From positions 2,542,001 through 2,606,000 of the forward strand of contig NC_089241.1 in assembly GCF_000512585.2 (NCBI RefSeq): DNA of 64,000 nucleotides, read 5' to 3'. The stretch comes from Kwoniella bestiolae CBS 10118 (Eukaryota; Basidiomycota; Tremellomycetes; Tremellales; Cryptococcaceae). Below, one piece after another: positions 21,557 to 31,593 of the stretch; position 1 is the first letter of the stretch, and every line of letters starts with the position of its first letter. Made by a program: the position numbers and the translations under genes. Under the pieces are notes generated by a model. That model was not told where the DNA came from, made no database searches, and saw only the letters and a list, made by a program, of their open reading frames with translations.

Positions 21557-22677
21557 TCACCTTGCCAACCTCCTTCTCCCCAATTTCCCCACCCCACCTT
21601 TATCCATCTTCTTCTGTAAATCTTTCTTACGCTTCTCGAACAACTCTTCTTCCTCCTGTTCTCTCTCCCTCTTCGTCCTCTGCGTTGGGGGCTTAAAGTC
21701 CATCGCTGATCCTGCTGAAGGTGAGGAAGACTGATCGATTTTGGATTTCGGGTGTTGCGAAGAGGAATATGCTGGAGGTGGTGGTGGCGGAGACGATTCA
21801 GGTGGGATGGAGGAGGTGGGTCGTAATTTAGGTGGAGAGGAGGGTGGCATCGATGAGGAGGATTGAGGTGTCGGAGTCGCTTTTCTTACTCGTTTCGGAG
21901 GAGGCTTCCGCGGTGTGGGTGAGCCTTCTATACCATTCGACGAGGAGGGTATCTGTTGGGATGATGAGCGGGCATGTGAAGGAGGTTTAGGTTTTGAGGT
22001 GGCTCGCCGTATTGCACGCATGATTTCGGGGTCGGATATCAATCTTGAGGATGATTCTGCGGGTGTGAGAGATGAGGGGGGTAAAGGTATGGATCGATCA
22101 GTGGCGATGAGTACAGTCAGGGGATGAAGTAGATGACGAGTGAGGAATGAAATCGATTGACCTGAGGGAAGCTCGCTGTTCATTTGGTCGATGCGTCAGC
22201 TTTCATCACCAAGGTCAGAAGTCAGATGTGAAACTGGGAGGTAGTGAGCTCACTTCAAGGTGAACCGCCAGGCGAAATCATCCATTCTCATGTATGCTAC
22301 TTTGACCTGATACCAGAAAGAACCATCAGCGGATGGGTTCCTAAATCTCTTCTGTGGTCACTGGGAAAGAAGCAAAGCCGATTGCTCACCTCATCTTCTA
22401 CCTCAATCAAAAGCTGCACCTCATCCCATCTCTCCTCCGTCATGACCCTTATCTTCTCCACTAACCCCTCAACCTGCTCCATCGGCTCATCGGAGAATTG
22501 TTCCCTTATCAGATCTTGAGTGGTAAGCAAAAAAGGATGGTCTACTTCCCATGGCACCGCTGGTATGTCCTCTGGCGATGGACCAAGATCAAGACACGCT
22601 CGACAACATCTCTCGACCTGTTCGTGTTGGTGTTCCTCGACCTTGACATTGAGACCGGTGTAACGTCTATAGATTCA
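21557..22677 (-). CDS. Unrecognised protein, possible XLF/Nej1-like repair factor
   Basis: Three exons join in phase: about 22,677-22,390, 22,306-22,254 and 22,175-21,557, with TGA at 21,557-21,559. The 5' end is unresolved: the coding-looking frame is open back to about 22,677 but has no ATG, and an upstream exon would run into COG7. The first exon has HEQVERCCRACL and EDIPAVPWEVDHPFLL; later come MDDFAWRFTLNELP and FLTRHLLHPLTVL. XLF/Nej1 head domains end in a comparable W/F-x-F strand followed by (S/F)L..HL(I/L).PL, and their tails end basic, as here (GKLGRRRLAR). No coiled coil follows, which weakens the idea. The rest is Ser/Pro-rich with a KREREQEEEE helix. The XLF link is inference only. 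Confidence 0.5.
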
Positions 22678-22730
22678 TATATCAACATCATACACCCTCA
22701 AAAGGTCCAAGAGACCCATCACCCCCCAAC

Positions 22731-25532
22731 ATGTCATCTTCCGACCCACCCATCCCCATCTCCACACCCGAACCTCCCTCAGCCCTCTCCTCACTAGCCA
22801 CCACCCTCGACGCATCAGGTTCAGACATCCCCTCATTCCTCAACACCCTCCTCTCTTCCCACTTACCACCTCCACTCCCGCCTCCAAACCCAGCCCAACC
22901 ACCAGACCTCGCACCGATAGACAAATCACTCAACGAGCTTCTCACCCAGCTATCACTCTTATCTCAAGATACCAATTCTGCGGTCGAACAGTCCATTCAT
23001 GATGTATCGAGGACAGTACCCAGATTAGCATATGATTTACAGTTCATGAGGGAGTCTGCGAATGGGCTGTCGAGTAGTCTGGGTATGGTCCAGGATAGGT
23101 TCGCAAGGCAGATCGACCTGTCCTCTGGCTCTGGTACTGGTACCGGTATAATAGCAAACACCAAAGGAAGTGGTGGTGGTGGGGTCGGAGAAGTGAACAA
23201 GACGAATAAGAGTCTAGAGAAACTCACGCATCTGGACAAACTCAAGACTCGCCTGGAATCTGCTAGAGACATATTAAGAGAAGCTGAATCGTGGTCAACA
23301 TTGGAAAGCGAATTGATAGGGTTCATACAGAATCAAAATTGGTTGAAAGCCGGCAATCGCCTCCAGGAAGCATCAAGGTCTATGATTGTTTTCCAAAATA
23401 CCCCGGCGGAGTATGAAGATAGGAAACGACTCTTGGTCAGTTTGCAGAATGAGCTGGAAAATAACTTGTCGAAAGCTTTGAGGGAGAGCTTAATGAAGGA
23501 TGAGATAGAACAAGTTGAAATTTTCCATCAGGTTTTCAAGTCTATAGATAGGGATGAGGAATTTAGGAATTATTATTTCGGGTCGAAATCCACGAATTTG
23601 CTTACACAGTGGAAGGAGGTTAGACTCGTGGAGACATTGGCGAGTGAGCCTCCAACTCCTATTATAGGGGATGGTATGACCCAAGAAGGATCAATTAGAT
23701 TTTCAGTATTTTTACCTAAATTCTACGCCTCCTTACTTTCAATACTCCACACCGAAGTCGATCAGATACCGTTAATCTTCCCTCCTCACTCCGCCGCATC
23801 AATTCTGGCAACATTCGTGCAAACTACCTTCGACGCTTTGGACCCATCTCTCTCAGCTAGATTATCAGCTATCAGCGAATATCACGGTTCAGAGGCTTTG
23901 CCAGAACTGATAAAATGCTATAAAGCCACGGAGGAGTTGGGAGTAGCCATACAAGGTTTGATAGATCGGATGACATTCAATACCCAAGGAGGGATGTTGA
24001 GTGGAGATCAGTCTGGTCTCGCGAGCTCACCATCAAATACGATGTCCGAGAGGATCTCTCCTGGAATCCCACCGACGGGTCCATCACCCTCCCATTCAAG
24101 TATGACCCTTTCATCTTCCAAACGCATGTCCATCTCCCGAAGGTTCTCCAGAGCACCTGCCATATCTGGTCCCCAACCTGTCGACAACTCATGGGAGAAT
24201 ACGCTGTACGAGCCGTTCCTGGACCTGCAATCTACCTATGCGACTTTGGAGAGAAGGTATCTGGAGTATATCATCAGGAATGATCCGGCATTATCGTCTT
24301 CATCGGATGTACAGCCGAGTAGAGGGAAAGATGTAGCCAAAAGCTTGGTGGACCGCGTGAACGTCCTATTTGGGAAAGCGGAAGAATCGATAGCGAGGTG
24401 TAATGGATTTACGCACGGGTACGGTTCATTGGGATTGTTGACAGCATTGGAAGCGGGCATATCGACTTTCTTGGCAGATCAGCAGAAATTGCTGATCGAG
24501 CAATTACGGTCGGGGAGCGAGAAGCAGAAATCAAAGTCGAACAAAGATGAATTGGATCTCGAGTTTGACGGGTTGGATTCATACTCTACGGAAGATTGGT
24601 CGAGCTTTCAATTGGGATTACATATCTTGGAATCATGCAAGGACATCTCAGGGAGACTTCAACAATCCGAAGGGATACTGGAGAATCACCTAGTGGGTGT
24701 GGGAAAGGTATTGAAAGCTACATCTGGAGAAGGCTACGATGTACGATCGACAACTTTCGGCGCAATCACGCTCTTGCAGCAATCCACCTTGAACTCCATC
24801 GATCTGCATACATTGATCAATTCTAATCCTATCCCCAAACCCATCTTACCTATATCGTCAAATTCACTGAACGATCTCATCAAATCATCACAAATCAACT
24901 TACAGTCCATCATCCTCTCTCCTCTTCTTAGTCAACTCGAGACATACCCGCATCTACAAGTTTGGACGAAACCTGACAAACCCTCCAAGAAGGGGGAATT
25001 GCACGTTCCAACATTCAGTCTGTCGCCTACCGATGTGATTTCCAGAGTCTCAGAGGGGTTATTGGATTTGTTGAGGGTATTTGAGGTTTATAGTAAGGAG
25101 GTGGGATTGGGGTTCAGTTTGGATACATTACCTTTTGTGGAGTATACGGTATATCACGGTATACAGATCGAATCAGAGAACAAAGATGACAAGGGGAGTA
25201 TACCATCGGAAATAATCTTATCAACGTGGATATCATCTCTATCCCTTTCGTTGTTATCCCACCTCACATCAAGCACCTTACCTTCGATACGCGGCTTGAC
25301 GAGTGGAGGGGTAGCTCAGCTGAAGACTGATCTGAATTACCTGAGTAACGCGGTGGGGGCGTTGGACGTGGTATGGGATGATCTGGGGAAATGGGAGAGG
25401 GCTGTGGGGCTTGATGAGCTGGGATGGAGGAAGGAGATGAGAGAGCTGAGAGGGACTGAAGGGCTTGGTGAGGAAGGAGAGAGGGAGAGGGAGGTTGTCA
25501 GATCCGTGGGGAGGATGAGGGGGTGGGTGTGA
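22731..25532 (+). CDS. COG7: Conserved oligomeric Golgi complex subunit 7
   Basis: Lobe B subunit of the COG tether, which captures retrograde vesicles at the Golgi and keeps glycosylation enzymes in place. A single exon of 933 aa runs from the ATG at 22,731. After a Pro/Ser-rich N-terminus the family core starts at about residue 65: an NSAVEQSIHDV helix (compare NHAVEETSH in animal COG7), a helical region with LDKLKTRLESARDILREAE, then WSTLE and MIVFQNTPAEYEDRK, then AEQ/EIFHQVFKSIDR and LLTQW. Length exceeds the animal protein (about 770 aa) because of low-complexity inserts around residues 415-465. Having no intron is unusual in this window. It starts head to head with the gene at 21,557-22,677, with almost no spacer. 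Confidence 0.93.
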   Translation: MSSSDPPIPISTPEPPSALSSLATTLDASGSDIPSFLNTLLSSHLPPPLPPPNPAQPPDLAPIDKSLNELLTQLSLLSQDTNSAVEQSIHDVSRTVPRLAYDLQFMRESANGLSSSLGMVQDRFARQIDLSSGSGTGTGIIANTKGSGGGGVGEVNKTNKSLEKLTHLDKLKTRLESARDILREAESWSTLESELIGFIQNQNWLKAGNRLQEASRSMIVFQNTPAEYEDRKRLLVSLQNELENNLSKALRESLMKDEIEQVEIFHQVFKSIDRDEEFRNYYFGSKSTNLLTQWKEVRLVETLASEPPTPIIGDGMTQEGSIRFSVFLPKFYASLLSILHTEVDQIPLIFPPHSAASILATFVQTTFDALDPSLSARLSAISEYHGSEALPELIKCYKATEELGVAIQGLIDRMTFNTQGGMLSGDQSGLASSPSNTMSERISPGIPPTGPSPSHSSMTLSSSKRMSISRRFSRAPAISGPQPVDNSWENTLYEPFLDLQSTYATLERRYLEYIIRNDPALSSSSDVQPSRGKDVAKSLVDRVNVLFGKAEESIARCNGFTHGYGSLGLLTALEAGISTFLADQQKLLIEQLRSGSEKQKSKSNKDELDLEFDGLDSYSTEDWSSFQLGLHILESCKDISGRLQQSEGILENHLVGVGKVLKATSGEGYDVRSTTFGAITLLQQSTLNSIDLHTLINSNPIPKPILPISSNSLNDLIKSSQINLQSIILSPLLSQLETYPHLQVWTKPDKPSKKGELHVPTFSLSPTDVISRVSEGLLDLLRVFEVYSKEVGLGFSLDTLPFVEYTVYHGIQIESENKDDKGSIPSEIILSTWISSLSLSLLSHLTSSTLPSIRGLTSGGVAQLKTDLNYLSNAVGALDVVWDDLGKWERAVGLDELGWRKEMRELRGTEGLGEEGEREREVVRSVGRMRGWV

Positions 25533-26164
25533 GCGATGAACAGCTAGAGATGGTTGTATATATAGAATAACGATGCATATACATACAAATACATTACGCT
25601 GGCTCATCGTCTGGTGCAGGTCGTTCTTTCGGGGTAAACTGGCTACGAGAAGGGATCTTTGTGAATGTAATGTAATGAATGTCTCATGATATATGGGTAA
25701 TTGTTCATTGGGTTATCGATGCTGTTTGGTCGTGATCGGTCATATCCGATGAATGGTGGGTTAGTATTCTTAGTAGATAGCGTGATTGTGGATTGTGGAT
25801 TGTCGACTGTATCTACGTGTCTACTATCTATTCTTTGCTCATTCATCAATACAATACATGCCCATCCAAGCTCATATCGCCTCGATTCTCCAGGCTACTT
25901 GACCATCAAGCGACAGAGGACAGAGTCAAAAGGTCATCAGATCTTACTGAAGATCAGCTAGATCAAGATAAGACAGGACGGACAGGATCCCTTTGTCGTT
26001 GTGTGATTAATTCCCCTTTGGCTCTGCTTTGGCTTCGATACCCAACAATATCCACGAATCACGACGATAGATCATCATCATACTACACTGCACAACCAAT
26101 CCCCCCAACATATATACTGCATTGCGAACCTATATCACCTGATACCAATCCGATCATCAACACC
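25533..26164. other. Intergenic between COG7 and the MFS transporter
   Basis: Nothing recognised beyond the presumed COG7 3' region and MFS promoter/leader. The frame at 25,793-26,374 overlaps the MFS first exon by reading through its leader. Confidence 0.4.
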
Positions 26165-28951
26165 ATGACCAGCACTCGCCCACCCACCAGAGCACGGATA
26201 TCATCGCGTACTCGATTATTCTCCCATTCAGATGGATCAGAATCACACGGTGGGCCATCGAGCATGAGGATCAGTTGGAAGACGTTATACCCCTTCTCGG
26301 ACGAATGGGATGATACGCAGAGAAAGAGGTTAGGGGTTTTTATCATGTGTGTGATTGTGGGTCTGGCTAGGTGAGTGATCTTAATGCTTGTTCCATCTAA
26401 ATTGCATCTTGCCATGATCATGCCTCGGCATGTTATTCGCTTCTCACGGTGGTCAAGCTAATCAAGCTGTCGTCTAGTGGAAGTAACTACGTCTACTCGG
26501 CCTATGCACCTCAACTGGCCACCAAGCTGGTGGTATCCTCCACGATAGGCAATCTGATAGGTCTGGCTGGTAATCTGGGTGTATATCTCACGGGACCGCT
26601 GTGGGGCAAATTGGTAGATTCCAGGGGTCAGAGAATGTGAGTTTGGGCTTCTTCTCTGCATATATAGATCTCTATATGCATGATTTTCCTCAGGACATCA
26701 CCAACCCTACGTCACTTGCCATCTATCCCTCATCGCAAGACTCCTGATTAGGGAGTCATGCTCGAAATAAGCTAACCTCACATACTCTTCGACAGACCCC
26801 TCCTAATAGGCGGAACATGCTGTCTCATAGGCTACTCAACAGTTCACGCCTTCTATATCGGTACCCTCTCTCTCCGTTCCTCATCCACTTCCGACGATGT
26901 CTCGCAAATCCGCCTGTTCATCCTGGAACTAGCAATGTTCCTAACAGGCTGCGGCGGCTCATCAGGTCTCACATCAGCAGTAAACGCTACGGCCAAGTCT
27001 TTCCCCGACTCCACTCGAGCAAGCGCCAGCGGTACAGTATTAGCAGGGTTCGGTCTATCCGCATTCCTCTTCTCGACGCTGGGGAATGCGGTATACAAGG
27101 GCGATGCGGGGGGATTACTGGTGTTATTGGCGGTGGGGACGGGGGTACCGATGTTACTTGGTGGATTGATTATTAAGGCTGTCCCTCCTCAAGATCAGAT
27201 GAACGAGTATCACGCAGTGGGCGAGAACGAGGAGGATAATACACCTAAAGTGGTGATACATCATCCAGCGGAGGAATTTGAATATCAATCCGATGGGGAA
27301 GGTGGAGTGATGTCTAGGACAAGTAGCTTGGAATTGACCAGATCAAGATCCCCAATGTCAGTCTCGAGAGGACGACACCCCCAAGTACATCATGCGCATT
27401 TCGACGATCATCTCCCTCATTCTTCCTCAGCCAAACCAAATCACATCAGATCATCATCCATCGTATCTCTCCCACCTACTCTTCTCTCACACACGCCATT
27501 TGACTTGTTCAAATCAATAGATTTCTGGATACTCTTTGTATGTCTTTCATTGTTGTGTGGGACGGGTTTGATGTACATAAACAACGCCGGGACGGTCGCA
27601 CTGGCATTGGGAAGAGAGGGTCAGAGGGTGTATGATAAGCAGAGAGTCGCGGGGTATCAGGCGAAGCAGGTTGGGCTGGTTAGTCTTTGGAATTGCGGAG
27701 GAAGGATTATAGGGGGTGAGTAAGCCTGCTTGACTTCATGGTCGAGCAACGAAACGAATGGAACATCATCTCTCGAGGTATGGATGGCGTGATGAGGTCT
27801 TCTCCATTACTTTAGAACATGGGAGATGCTGATTGTTCATTGATGCGCAGGCGTCGTATCTGATTTCGGCAAGAATCAATTCGGCATAAGACGAGTAAGT
27901 GTGGCTTTCTTCATGAACCCACATCCCCCATTGGTACCAGACGAACAAGAGAGTTTGGAGGGATATATCTGGCACAAGCTGACCCCAAATCCCTTATATC
28001 CATAGATATGGTTCCTTCCCATCGTGGCCATCCTATTTACCATCTCCCAAGTATCAGCCCTAGAAACGACCAGAGTACAATCATTATGGATGGTTTCGAC
28101 TCTACTAGGTTTGGCGTACGGTGCTTTGTTCAACGTTATGCCCATGCTGGTATTGGAATGGTTCGGAATGAGTGGGTAGCGGTTTTACCCCTTGTCTCGG
28201 TCGTTTTGATTCGAGATATTGATGAAATCGGCTGATCATGCTGCATCATGACCCATAGAACACTTCTCGCAGAACTGGGGTTGGACAGCAGTAGCTCCCG
28301 TGATAGGTGGGAATGCGTTTAACCTGTTATTTGGTAAAGTGTATGACTCGCATACCGTGAGTATTAGCTATCTTTGTCTGACATCACCGGATATCTTACA
28401 TTATCACTGTAGACAATACGACGTGGGTGATATACTGATAGTTGTGAGTTGTCAGCTCGGACGAATCGGGACTGAAGATGGGACCGACACGCCCGAAGGA
28501 GACGTAGTGGAAATGATCAGAAGTCTTTTGAAGAGGGATGGTGGGGGTATACCGGATGATGGGAAACATGATTGTACGTTTATGGTCACCTCGATCTTCT
28601 TGCACAGTCATCCCATCCTGCTTGGGGATCTCTATACCCATATCCACATACGGTCGCCTCGTTCGTGTAGCGCTGACTGACTCGTGTTCTCTCGCAGGTA
28701 TCGTAGGCGAAGAATGCTACGGCTCAGCCTTCAAGATATCCACGATAGGTACGCTCATAGCGCTTGCTCTGAGTATATGGGCTGGGTTCAGGAGGGAGAA
28801 CATAAGTAGGGAGAGGAGGAGGGCTGTGTGAGTGATAGCCCACGCCATGTCTGAAATGAACCGCTGACTCAGGAAGTGGCACTGATGATTATGATGTACT
28901 TGCAGTCTCGCGGGAAGGACAGAAGGTGTATCGTCGGATGAGGAAGTGTAG
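26165..28951 (+). CDS. Nodulin-like MFS transporter
   Basis: Membrane transporter of the major facilitator superfamily, nodulin-like/MCH1-type branch; substrate unknown. Nine exons in phase give 628 aa: 26,165-26,370; 26,478-26,636; 26,796-27,715; 27,851-27,894; 28,006-28,171; 28,259-28,356; 28,456-28,573; 28,698-28,827; 28,906-28,951. Features in order: a soluble N-terminus, TM1 with SGSNYVYSAYAPQL, then GNLGVYLTGPLWGKLVDSRG (MFS motif A region). Next come LTGCGGSSGLTSAVNATAKS and ASASGTVLAGFGLSAFLFS, then a hydrophilic central loop of about 100 residues rich in Ser/His. The second half has FWILF, GTGLMYINNAGTV, GGRIIGG, ETTRVQS and a terminal TM with GTLIALALSIWAGF. The NY…YAPQL and NAT(A/K) motifs are typical of this branch. 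The start follows a CACC context (CACCATG). Confidence 0.9.
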
Positions 28952-29299
28952 TCAACGCTCCAACCGTAGAGATGGTCAAATACCGTATATCCAGATTGAC
29001 GGACTTTGGTTTGGTCATATAGATAGTAGATTGGTATTATATACATATATATACATCTCCCCGTATACCAGACCTTCGTGCTATATACCGCTATCTACCG
29101 TATATGAAATGGGAGTTCCAATGATGAGATCACAATGAGTAAAATGAAAAGATGGAGAGCGTAACTGTAAAATCGCCAGATTAACTATGGCGTATCCTCA
29201 TGTAATTTTGATTTGATAAAATATGCTACAATGTGGGATTCAATAAACCAAGAAACTAGATCCAAGAACCAAGAATCAAACGAAAGACCAAACCGCCCA
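28952..29299. other. Convergent 3' flanks
   Basis: AT-rich spacer between the MFS gene (+) and the gene ending at 29,300 (-). Nothing recognised. Confidence 0.4.
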
Positions 29300-30583
29300 T
29301 CACTCAACCTCCATCTTCACCCCAGTTCCATTCCCGATACTCTGAAGTTCGCCGGAATTCACCACATCCTCCTCGTCCTTGACCTTGTGATCCACATCCA
29401 TCGTATCGTCCAATCGCTCCTTCTCTTTCCCTTTACCAGCACCATTCACAGGAAACCCATTATTCACAGGTGTGGTATCCCAACTAGGTACAACAGGCAA
29501 AGCCCTACCTTTATGTAAGATCGCTCCGTACCGCGGATCATTGAATGTCGAGCCTTTCTTCCTTCCACTTCCACTCCCACTCCCACTGCTGGTCGATGAG
29601 GAAGAAGAAGATCCTTTGGGGTTAAGTCGAGCAACAGTCCTCGAACGTGGTTTGGGGGCACCAGCTCCGGGAATAGGGAAATAATTGGTCAATCCCTGAG
29701 GATTCCTATTCTCCAAAGTCTTCTCCAGCTCAGGGGAAGAGAGGGCTTCGTCGCTCAGAGGAGGAGAGGAGGACGATCCAACAGACACAGAAACACCCAA
29801 GGGGGAAGACGAGGAAGTGGGAGATAAGTGGGAAGTAGGAGGGAACATATTTCGCACATCGTGAGGATGGGATTTGAAAGGACATGGACCGAGTGATGGG
29901 TCGGTAAGGTGCGGACAGACTGTGGCGAAGATTGAGAGGTTGGGTGCGGTGATGGGAGTGGGTACGATATTGGGTATGGGATTGGTTTTGACTTTTGGTT
30001 TGAGTTTGAGCTTGTTTTGGATAGAGGCTGGGATGATGGGTTTATCGGAATTAGAATTAGTGGGACCGGTTAATCCGGGTGACATTGAAACTGGGGATGT
30101 CTCACTTGATGTTGATGTTGTCGATGTCGGCATAATTGGTGGTGATGATGATGGGATCGTATGGTAAATGGTAGATGATGAAGGTGGAGGAGGAGTACCA
30201 GGCCTCGACTTGATCTTCTTACTTGGATTAGGGAGGTGGGAATCATTAATCAATGATATGGGTATAGCTGGGGAGGAAGAGGTGGATGTGGCAACACCAT
30301 CATAAACCTGACCAGAAGATAGAGGTTCGAATCCCATACCGGTACTTCCCCTTCGTTCGCTTGCACCTGCAGCTGAGGCTAGAGACGAGACGTAGATGGG
30401 TTCGGGCCATCCTGCTAGAGCTACCATTATGGGCGGTGGTTGTGCGGCTCGAGGGGTGGGAGTGAATGATAGATCTCGTTTCATCTTGTTTGTTTGGGAT
30501 TGAGTGTGGTGGGTGCCGGTGTGCAGAGATGGTGATGATCTGGGTCGGGGGAGTGTCGTTGTTGAGGGGGATGATGTGGGCAT
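29300..30583 (-). CDS. Unrecognised low-complexity protein, 427 aa
   Basis: Single open frame from ATG 30,583 to TGA 29,300-29,302. Rich in Ser, Pro, Thr and Gly with homopolymeric Ser runs (SSSSSSTSSGSGSGSG around residue 340), so mostly disordered. Islands of possible order are ALAGWPEPIYVSSLASAAG near residue 54, a Cys/His patch CPHLTDPSLGPCPFKSHPHD near residue 225 (spacing not that of a known zinc finger) and NYFPIPGAGAPKPRSR near residue 306. Acidic end. A nuclear regulatory role would be a guess. The long intron-free frame and compositional bias suit a real gene, but an intron cannot be excluded. Confidence 0.55.
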   Translation of the reverse strand: MPTSSPSTTTLPRPRSSPSLHTGTHHTQSQTNKMKRDLSFTPTPRAAQPPPIMVALAGWPEPIYVSSLASAAGASERRGSTGMGFEPLSSGQVYDGVATSTSSSPAIPISLINDSHLPNPSKKIKSRPGTPPPPSSSTIYHTIPSSSPPIMPTSTTSTSSETSPVSMSPGLTGPTNSNSDKPIIPASIQNKLKLKPKVKTNPIPNIVPTPITAPNLSIFATVCPHLTDPSLGPCPFKSHPHDVRNMFPPTSHLSPTSSSSPLGVSVSVGSSSSPPLSDEALSSPELEKTLENRNPQGLTNYFPIPGAGAPKPRSRTVARLNPKGSSSSSSTSSGSGSGSGRKKGSTFNDPRYGAILHKGRALPVVPSWDTTPVNNGFPVNGAGKGKEKERLDDTMDVDHKVKDEEDVVNSGELQSIGNGTGVKMEVE

Positions 30584-31593
30584 TGTTCGTGTTGGGTGAA
30601 GAGGCGAGGATTTACTGTTTGGGTTGCGGATGGGGATGGACCGGAATATGAGCTGAGCGAGGCTGAGCAGAGCAGACTGAGGGTCGTGGTTTGTTGCCTT
30701 TTTGTCGATGGAGGTCGGGGTCGGACTCTGCAGTAATTGGAGAGTAGAGTAGACCGCGAGATGTATGAAGTATCTTTAACAGGTCATCATCAGTCCGACT
30801 TGCTCTGAGCTTCGCTCGCCTTTACCTGCTGCGCTATATATGACAGGATAGTAAAAAATCACTCCTACCCACCGGTTATCCCTTGATTCCGAGTTGGAGT
30901 TATCTTGAAATTCAAATACCGCTTTGAAGATGATTCCAGCTGCAAAAGAGAAGCGATAGGATAAGGGATGTTGGAATGACAAGGAGTGAAGGTGGAGATA
31001 TTACAGTGATAGCAACAGTATGAGAATGCATGAACAAGTACAAGTAAAGATGATAACGAAATTCTTTCCCTCCCCTTGCTCTTCTTTCCCTCTACGTTAT
31101 CTCCCCTGCTCCTGCTCCTATACTCGTATATCAAAATTTCACCATATACCATCATTCGCTCATTTCCTCATTGCCTGTGCGTCTAATTCATGTTGATGCG
31201 ATGATACTCAAGTATACCCGAGATATCCCCAAATGTCCCCAACGAATCAATCAAGTTACCGGTACATCACGGTTATACCATTATCCGTCGCCTGGACATT
31301 ACAACCACTCAACCGGTTATTAGAGCAATTTCTAATTCAAGATGTTCGAGTGCATACCAAGTGTAATCACCCATTAGAGTTTACTGCAAATGACGACTAC
31401 ACACTCCAAGATCTCATTACGACCCGGGTAAACGGTAACAGCTTGCGGTCCTGGTAGATCTGGATAACGTTATATGTGATGATGATGCGGGGTATAGCAG
31501 GAGAGCGGCTTTCGGGTCCGATAACTTATATACACATACATAACATATACGAGGTAATACAACGAAACATGTATATATTTACAACCATAACTC
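30584..31593. other. Intergenic, nothing recognised
   Basis: About 1 kb: upstream region of 30,583 (-) and 3' flank of POT1. Short open frames (31,155-30,865 and 31,233-31,457) are unsupported. Confidence 0.4.

Noticed and set aside
22688..22945. Minus-strand open frame inside the COG7 start
   Set aside because: Gly/Ser/Glu-rich antisense shadow of the Pro/Ser-rich COG7 N-terminus. None of its frames splices in phase to the 21,557-22,677 gene.
30320..30345. GGTTCGAATCCCA, similar to a tRNA T arm (B box)
   Set aside because: Lies inside the 29,300-30,583 frame and no matching acceptor, D or anticodon arms can be drawn.
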